Source: Dasypus novemcinctus (Eukaryota; Chordata; Mammalia; Cingulata; Dasypodidae). Taken from it: a stretch of 64,000 nucleotides of DNA. Below are positions 35,501 through 44,500 of the stretch, piece by piece. The notes under the pieces are model-generated. The model worked only from the letters and a program-made list of their open reading frames with translations. It was not told where the DNA came from and ran no database searches. Positions within the stretch are counted from its first letter, which is position 1, and each line of letters starts with the position of its first letter. The stretch is taken from assembly GCF_030445035.2 (NCBI RefSeq), contig NC_080673.1:183687216-183751215 (forward strand), in the 5' to 3' direction. The position numbers and the translations under genes are program-made.

Positions 35501-38500
35501 GGAGTTCTATCATAGGGAATCATCAGAGAGAAACAAGGGTGCATGGTTATGAGCCCAGGGGTCGGGGAAGGGCCACGGTCAGCGTGGCAGTGGTCAGAAA
35601 GACCCTGCAGGGGAGATGGGTGTGAGGAGAATAGAGGAGGTGAAGGGGAAAGCCAGGGTCTCTCATGGGAATGACTTTCCTTAGCCAGGCGCCCACCACC
35701 TCCCCACATTTCACCCAGGATGCACCTGGCCCACCAAGAGTGCGTGCAGGGCTCACCTCTGAAGAAAGAGCCGCTGACGTGCAGTTACTTTTCCTGAACT
35801 TCGTTTGCGGCTCAGGGGAGCAGGACAGTCAAGAGCACTGACTTTCCCTAAGCGCAGGCGTAGAGCCCAGGCCGAGCGAGGAGGCCGCGAGCTGCTGGGA
35901 AAGCCTCGCAGAGCTCCTACAGCGGCCCGTTGAGCTGCAGAGCAGCGTAGACCAGTGCTTCCTTATCCCTGCACCCAGTCCAGGCACCCAGGGCCAACAC
36001 TCAGGCCAGCTTTCTCCATCTCAGAGGATTTGGTTTGGTTTCCAGAAGCGCGGAGTGCAATTTTGGGATTGGTGTGATTTGGGTTCTCCAATTGCCGTAG
36101 GGTAATACCCAGCAGGGGTAATAAAAAGCCCGGGAGAATAAAAGCAGCAGGAAGATGGGCCCCCTTCTCAGGTAAGTTTGAGAATCACCCGAGCTAGTAA
36201 AACCAAACAAGTTTCTTTCCTGCTTGGGCAGCTCTGAGGGCTAGAAACACAGCATTTACCAAATGAATTTCAGGCCGGCACCGCTTCACAGAGTAGGGAG
36301 CCCTGACCATTCTAGGAATGCCGCTCGGTGGCTTCCTTTCTGTCTTGCTCTTTGGAAAAGTAGGACTCAACACATTTCTTTAAAACAAGGAGATCCTTTA
36401 GCCTAGCTTGTGGAGTTATTTATCTACAGGAAGCTGTATTCAAAGCTGTGCACTCAGGCTGGTAATCTTGTGCAGGCCAGAACCCTTCGGGAATCTTCCA
36501 GAGTAAACTACGCTGTGATGTCGGTGTTGCTTCTCCCCTGTCCTCCTCCTCCCTCTGCAGTCCTTTGTAGAACGTGTGATAAAAAGGCGATCACAAGAAA
36601 TTTTATGACGTTTATTTTTTTAAACACCCGTTTCCAGATTTTGTTGTCCATCAGACTTTGCCCTACCAGTCGGTTTCAGTGGACACGTTCAACTCCAAGA
36701 ACGACGTGTACGTGGCCATTGCTCAACCCAGCATGGAGAACTGCATGGTGCTGGAGTGGGACCACATCGAGATGAATTTCCGGAGCTACGACAATATCAC
36801 AGGTGTGTTGTGGCTTTGAGCAGATTGATTGACCTAACTTTAGCATCACCTAAAGCCTGCCAGAGAAGGACCGTCCTCTTTCCTAACGAGGGAGAGCTTG
36901 GGAAACAAATTCCAACCCAACCTCATTGTCTGTCCAACTTTTTCTCAGCATGGTCAGTTATTGGTGAGGACAGAAACCTCAGGAGGTGATCCTATTATTT
37001 CTGGTGAACCTTTTGAAAAGGGAGAGGGTGATGGGATGGGATGCATCTGAGGCAGGCACTTTCCAGAAGTCACATCGTCTACATATCAATATATGTGTGT
37101 TTACATAAATATTATATATGCTTATATATAATATATGTGTATATATAAATATAAAATGCATTTTATGAAATGTATATATATTGTGTTAGTTTGTCACAGC
37201 TGCTATGACAAATACCACAGACTGGTTGGCTTAGACAATAGAAATTTATTGTATTAGAGACTAGAAGTCCAAAGGTAAGGTATCTTGACTTCTCTTGACT
37301 CCTCTCTCCTGCTTCTGTGTCCAAATTTCCTTGATTAGGGACTCCAGTCACATTGGATGAAGGCCCACCCTGATTCAGTTTGGCCTCATCTTCAGAGGAT
37401 CTTTGAAGATCCTATTTACAAAGGAGTTCACACCCACAGGTCTGGGCACATGTCTTTGTAGGGGCCATGATCCAATCCACAACCTACGTTTTTGTGGCTT
37501 ATGCTGCTGAATGCTAAGCCTTCTCCACCCTGAACTGAAGCAGTAGGCCTTTTGGACCTTTCCTCTTCCTAGATTTACCCTGTCTTCAAGCCCCTTGCCA
37601 CATCTTTTGATTTCTGGTCCTGTCACTTACAGTTTCCATGGGCCTCCCTGCTCAGTGTCACTCACAGATTCTGTGAACCATCATCCTTTTGCCTCTTTGT
37701 ACACATTGTCCATTGAGACTCTGAGCAGCCGAAGCCGAGGACAGAGTCTGGGGTGCACCACTGAGGCCTTCTCCTGACTGCCCCCCAGAGTGTGGCTGTG
37801 CTGACTTCCCCTCTTAGGGTTTCCTGTCGTTGCCCAGGTATTCATCTTGTTTGTCCTCCATCCTGACCATGAGGCTGATGTAACTGACCTGGTCAGATGC
37901 ATTTCTTTTTTTTTTTTAAACATGGTTTCTATCTTTTTTTAAAAAAAATATTTATTTCTCTCCCCTTCCCCCACCACCCCAGTTGTCTGTTCTCTGGGGC
38001 TATTTGCTGCGTCTTCTTCTTTGTCCGCTTCTGTTGTTGTCAGGGGCACGGGAATCTGTGTTTCTTTTTGTTGCATCATCTTGTTGTGTCAGCTCTCCAT
38101 GTGTGCGGTGCCATTCCTGGGCAGGATGAACTTTCTTTCCTGCTGGGCGGCTCTCCTTACGGGGCGCACTTCTTGCGCGTGGGGCTCCCCTACGCGGGGG
38201 ACACCCCTGCGTGGCACGGCACTTCTTGCGCACATCAGCACTGTGCATGGGCCAGCTCCACACGGGTCAAGGAGGCCCGGGGTTTGAACCGCGGACCTCC
38301 CATGTGGAAGGCAGATGCCCTAACCACTGGGCCAAGTCCGTGACCTCAGATGCATTTCTAAAGACCAAATATTTTCTGTCTACCAGATTTCCTTAACATA
38401 CCTGTCTTAGTTTTCCAGGGCTGCTGTACAAAGTATCACAGACTCCTTGGCTTGACTAGAAGTTCAAATCAAAGTGTCGGCAGCACCACACTGCCTCTGA

Positions 38501-41500
38501 AGTCTGTAGGGTTGGGTTGTTGTGATGTGCCTTGGTTTGTGGCATTACTCCATCTCTGCCTCTGTCACATGGCCATCATCTCTTAGTTTCCCACTTACTG
38601 TGTCCAAATTTCCTCTCTTTATAGGGTACCAGCCCTGGTTTAAGGCCCACCCTAATTCAGTGTGGCCTCATCTTAACAAATAACATCTTCAAAGATCCTT
38701 TTTCCAAATAAGTTCACATTCACAGAACCAGGGGTTATAACTTGATCGGTTATGGCCTATCTTTCTAGGGGACACAGTTCAACCCATAACAACACCCATC
38801 TGGCAGTCCTCTCAAAAAAGTTAACATGAGCCAAGGTGATTGCTTTGTAAACTCACAACTTCTCTAATACAAAAAAGAAATTCTGTGAATGAATGACATC
38901 TTCAAGTTAACAGGAGCCAAGATGTAAAATAAAGTGCCTCTTTCAGAAATGATTTCCACAGAGCTAAAGCATACTTTCCAGAACCCTCTACACAACACAG
39001 TCCTACAGAACTTCCTCTGATGATGAAAATATTCTTTAATGGGCTGTCCAATAAGAGAGCCACTAGCCACCTGTGGCTGTTGAACCCTTGAAATGCAGTT
39101 CGTGTAACTGGGGAACTGGATTTTTCACTGTGTTTAGTTTAAATAAATTTAAAAGATTTAAATAGCCACTGGTGGCAAGTGACTACTATGTTGAACAGCC
39201 CAGAAAGAATGTTCCATCATGGTGTGAGGTTCTAGGGGAGAGTGGAGCTCTATTGCTTGTTCCTACTACTGTCGCCAGGTCCTAGGGATCACTGCTTTCT
39301 TTTACTCAGTACATACAAAATAAGAATCAAGAGATCCCTAAATCCAAGCCTTGGGATGTGATCCGGTCAATGCTTCTTTCAATACTGGCAGGGGATCCCA
39401 GTGTCTCAGCGCTGCTGAAAAGGGGCAGATTTTTAAACAAGTAGACAGGGTCAAAATAACCTTTTTATCAAAGTGAAATCCGGTAAAAACACCAACTTTA
39501 TAAACAGCACCACAAAGGCCTAATTACTGCCCCGGGAGAGGATTTCCTTTGGAGGCTCCCGATGTGGAGTTAGAGCAGCCTTTTAAGGTTGCAGTCCCAC
39601 GAAGCCTACCTAGGTAGAATTTCCAGATTGGGAGGCTTCTGGTAATCTCTCAGGCACCAAGTGGCTTTGCAGCAGGTGCAGGGACCGGGAGGGAGGCGAG
39701 AAGAGTGTCGTTTTACCCTCGGGGAGAAGAGCTACTAATGAGCCTAATCTCTCCGCACTGAAGGTCTAGAGACACATCCGGATGCTCCCACTGCTCTCAG
39801 GCCATCTGGTCTCCTCTGCTGAGCTCACATTCCTGGGAGCAGCTGCTCTGTTTGGAAATGCAGATTCAGCGCAGCAGCGCAGGTGAACCTGCCTAGGGTA
39901 GCCGAGGCCTTGCGGCCTCGCATCAAAAGGGAACGGGAGGTGAGACAGGGGCTTTATGTCCCCGTGTCCTACCTGCCTCCCCCCCCCCTTTTTTTTTTTA
40001 ATGACTTGTAAAATAGGTGAGAGATGGATGAAGTGGCCCTGTGCCTTCTCTCTTCTCCTTTGCCGGAGGTGGGAGTGGAGGGAAGCTCTGCTTTTGTGCA
40101 AGGAGTGGTGTTTGTTACCGGTGTTTGTTGTGGGGCTGGCTGAGCACCCGTTTATCTCATTGGGAACTCGCAACAGCCCCTGGAGTTATTACTGTGGTTG
40201 CCTGCTCACACATAGAGGACGGAGCCCTCTTTTCCAGAGAGAGGTGGCGTGCACGTACACCTTGAAGAACTCAGATGTTGGAAAACAAGGGACACCGATT
40301 ATGTTCTTGACTCCCTCAAGAGCTAGGAGGCACCAGTAACCTTGGGAGCTTGTAATGTGGAGAGTAGTTGTACCTTCATGTAGATGTTGTGAGGGTCCAG
40401 TGAGTCCTAGGTACAGAGCAAATGCTTTCAATGCCTGTTTCCTTCTCCCAACTTTTTACAAATGGAGAAACCAAAGGCTCCGGCCTGCTGAGTCACTTCC
40501 CTTGATCTGTCACCATCATCTCCACCCCCTCCCTCCCAGGTTTACCTTCATAGGAAGGGATGGCACTGCCCTCCACTTGCCCTTCTGACAAACTGCTGGT
40601 GGCCTCCCCTACTTCACTGTCATTCATTCATTCACAGAATTTCTTTTTTGTATTAGAGAAATTGTGAGTTTACAAAACAATCATGCATAAAATATAGGAT
40701 TCCCGTACACCACCCCACATTATCTTGCATTGTTATGAAACATTTGTTATTATACAGCTGATGATAGCACTTTTTTATAATTGTATGGTTTTTTTTTAAA
40801 CAGTAGTCACCTTTGATACAATTGATGAAAGATTATCAAAATAGTTCTATCTATTATCCATTATTTACATTGGGTGTAATTTTCTTATATACCACTCTAT
40901 TATTACCACCTTGTATTAGTATCTTACATTTGTTATAATTCATGAAAAAAAAAAAAACTTCTTATACTTGTACCATTAACTATAGTCCACTGTATCCACT
41001 GGATTCACTGTGTTGTATAGTCCTGTTTTATCGTTTAATTTGTATTCTAATAATATACAACCTCTAAAGTTTTCTTTTAATCAAATTCATCCATCTAGTT
41101 CAGTACTGTTGATTGCACTCACAATAATATGCTACCATCACCACCATCCACTTCTAAATCTTTGCCATCAGCCTCAATAGAAATTCTGTATAAGGTAAGC
41201 ATCAACTCCCCATTCTTTAACCCCAGTCTATCTTCTGGTTACTTACATTCTAGATTCCAACTCTGTGAGTTTGCTTATTATAATTAGTTTATAACAGTGA
41301 GATCATGCAATATTTGTCCTTTTGTGTCCGACTTATTTCACTCAGCATAATGTTCTCAAGGTTCATCCATGTTGTCACATGCATCAGGACTTCATTCCTT
41401 TTTATCGCTGAATAATATTCCATTTGTATGTACACATTGCCTAGTAGTAGGATTGCTGGATCATATGGTAATTCTATACTTAGCTTCCTGAGGAACTGCC

Positions 41501-44500
41501 AAACTGGCTTCCACAGGAGCAATGAATGAATATTCCTGTTTCTTCACATCCTCTCCAATACTTGTAGTTTTCTGGATTTTAAAAAAATAGTGGCCATTCT
41601 AGTAGGTATGAAATGATATCTTGTGGTTTTAATTTGCATTTCCCTAATAGCTTGTGATGTTGAGCATCTTTTCATCTGCCTTTTAGCCATTTGTATTTCC
41701 TCTTTGGAGAAATGTGTATTCACATCTTTTGCCCATTTTTAAATTGAGTTGTAGGATTTCTTTATACCTTCTGGATATTAAACCCTTACAGATATATGGT
41801 TTACAAATATTTCCTCCCATCGAATTGGTTGTCTTTTCACTTTGATGCACAAATGTTTTCCATTTTGAGGAGGTCCCATTTACCTCTTTTTTTCTTTTGT
41901 TTCTTATGCTTTGGGTGTAAAGTCTAAGAAACCATTGCCTACCAAAAATGTTGAAGATGTTCCCCTACATTTTCTTCTGAAAGTTTTACAGTGCTAGTTC
42001 TTGGGTCTTTGATCTGCTTTGAGTTAATTTTTCTATATGGCGTGAGATAGGAGTCCTCTTTCATTCTTTTGCATATGGATATCCAGTTTTCCCAGAACCA
42101 TTTGTTAAAGAGACTTGGAAGCCTTATCAAAAATCAATTGGTCATAGATATGAGGATCTATTTCTGAGCTCTCAATTTGATTCCATTGGTCAATATATCT
42201 ACCCTTATGCCAATACCATGATGTTTTAACCACTGTAGCTTTATACTACAGTGGAAGTCAGGAAGTGTGAATCCTCCTACTTTGTTCTTTTTCAAGATGT
42301 TTTTGGCTATTTTGGGCCCCTTACCCTTCCAAATAAATTTGGTAATTGGCTTTTCCATGTCTGCAAAGTAGGCTGTTGGAATTTTGATTAGGGTCATAAA
42401 GATTTCTTGAGCACTTATTCTGAGTTAGACGTGTTCTAGCTGCTGGGGTTGTAGCAGTGACCAAAACAGAGAAAAACCTCTGCCTGCAAGCAGCTTACAT
42501 TAGAGTAGAAGAGGCATAGACAATAAAAAAGACAATCATAATATATACTATAGCACATTCACTAGCAACGTGCTAAAGAGGAAAAATGGATGGTAAGGGT
42601 AGATGATCTGAAGAGCTGGGGGTGGGAGGATTGAAATTTTAAGTGGAGTGTCTGATAAAGACCTCAGTAAGACTATGTAATTTGAATAGAGACCCTGGGA
42701 ATTGAGGGCTTGAGCCATATGGGCAGCTGGGAAGAGCATTCCAGGCAGAGCAAACGGCACGAGCAAAGGCCCAGAAGCGGCTGGGCGCCTGGCCCTCATG
42801 AACGTTCATGGGGCTGGTTTGGCCAGACTGCAGTGGAGAGTTATGGGAGATGAGGTCAGAGGGATAAGAATTGCTAATCATGCAGATCTAAGGAAGATCT
42901 TAGGCCTTTACTCAACCCACTGCACAGCTGTAGGGGATTTTGTGCAGAGGTGGGATCTGAGCTGACTTGTGACCTGCTCATGGGCTGACAGTAGCCTGCA
43001 GCGGGGAGGGGACAAAAGCTATTGCCATAATTCAGGGAATCAGTCATGGCCTGAATGGGGAGCAGGCAGCTGGGGGAGGAGGAGGTCACTGAGATGCAGA
43101 GGGTGCCCAGGGGCAGAGCCGGCGCTGGACCTTGCTCATTTCCAGGTGCTCTTCAGCCATTCAGTCTTGAAATCTGAACCTTCTGAGCCATGGAGAGTCC
43201 AGACACGAAGCCCTACTAGTCACAGTCTGGATTCTCACAGTCAACCCGAGAATGAGATCCCATAATCTAGTCATTAAGCTCATGAGTGCCAACTTCAGAC
43301 TGTTTTTGTTTTTTTTAGATCCTGGCTCCAGTTTTCATTAGCAGGTGACCTTGATCAGGCAGTTTTATCTCCATGAGCCCCTTCCATCTATAAATTGGGC
43401 ATTCCATGAATTTCCATTTCATCCGTAAAATGGGCCTACCGCAGTACTGAATTCATGGAACTATCATAAAGAGTTGATGGGTCAGTGTCTGTATAGGATT
43501 TAGCACAGTGTTTGGCACTTAGTAAACTCCTCCCAGGTGTTGGGGATAAGCTAGGGGCAGCTCTCCTTCTCCCCCAGACTCTTTGACTTTAATCAAAACC
43601 CCTCTACAACTTTCATAAGCATAATAGATTGCTGGAATCAGGAGTGAACAGCCTGAAGGAGATGGGGGGGGAGCAGTTACAGAATCAGGGTGCTTGTTCT
43701 GGGAAGGCAGGAGAATGGTCTTTTCTGGAGAGCCAGGAATCTAGCCTGGTCAGAGGGAGAGTGCTACAGCACGTGTGCACTGAGCAGATGACCAATGGCT
43801 AAGCAAGGCCCCTGGAAGTTCTGGCCTTGAACGTTCTCCCCTTGCTAGGCTGTGCATGCCTCGTTTGTTAGCTTGTTTGGCCATGGGGCAATCCCAGTGC
43901 AGGCAAGGAGATTGCTCACGACATGCCCATTAAGAGCGGGGCTCTGAGGAAGCAGAGGGCCTTCCTTCCCCTTTGCTGCCCCGTTGGCCACAGTGCAAGG
44001 AAGAGGCCTCCAGCTGAACATCCATCTGCAGAAAAGAGAGAGAAACCTATGGCCCTGTCTACCCCGAGCTTTTTCTCCTGCTTTCTTCTCCTCTTCCTCT
44101 CTCTGTCTCCTCTCAGCTCTCCTGTGTTTTGGTTTCTTTGGTTTGCCTTTTGATTTCTGCATGCTAAGTATGTTTGACCAGCAATCTGTCTTCCTACGTT
44201 AAAAAAACCACAAGGTGATGCTCTCTCGTGCTCCTGACAACTCCATGAGGTGAAAGTGACTACCTGGAGAGAAGCGTTCTGGAGCTTCTCCAAGGAAGGA
44301 ATTCCTGCTGTCTCCCATGGCCCTTGGCGGAGGCATACAGGCCTCTAGGCTGCTTCCAGGTGGCCAGGGCCTTCATGGCCAGGCTGCTCAGGAGGGGCGC
44401 CAGGAGCGCATGCTCTGCTCTGTCAGCGGGTGGAAATGGGTGTGCTTTGAAGAGCAGTTTGGTGGTTGAAACCCCAAAGCCTTAAAAATGTGCACAGTGT

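Noticed and set aside
41289..42397. L1 ORF2-like peptides as a gene
   Set aside because: The frame is broken by stops and frameshifts, and the element is 5' truncated; it is an inactive retrotransposon.
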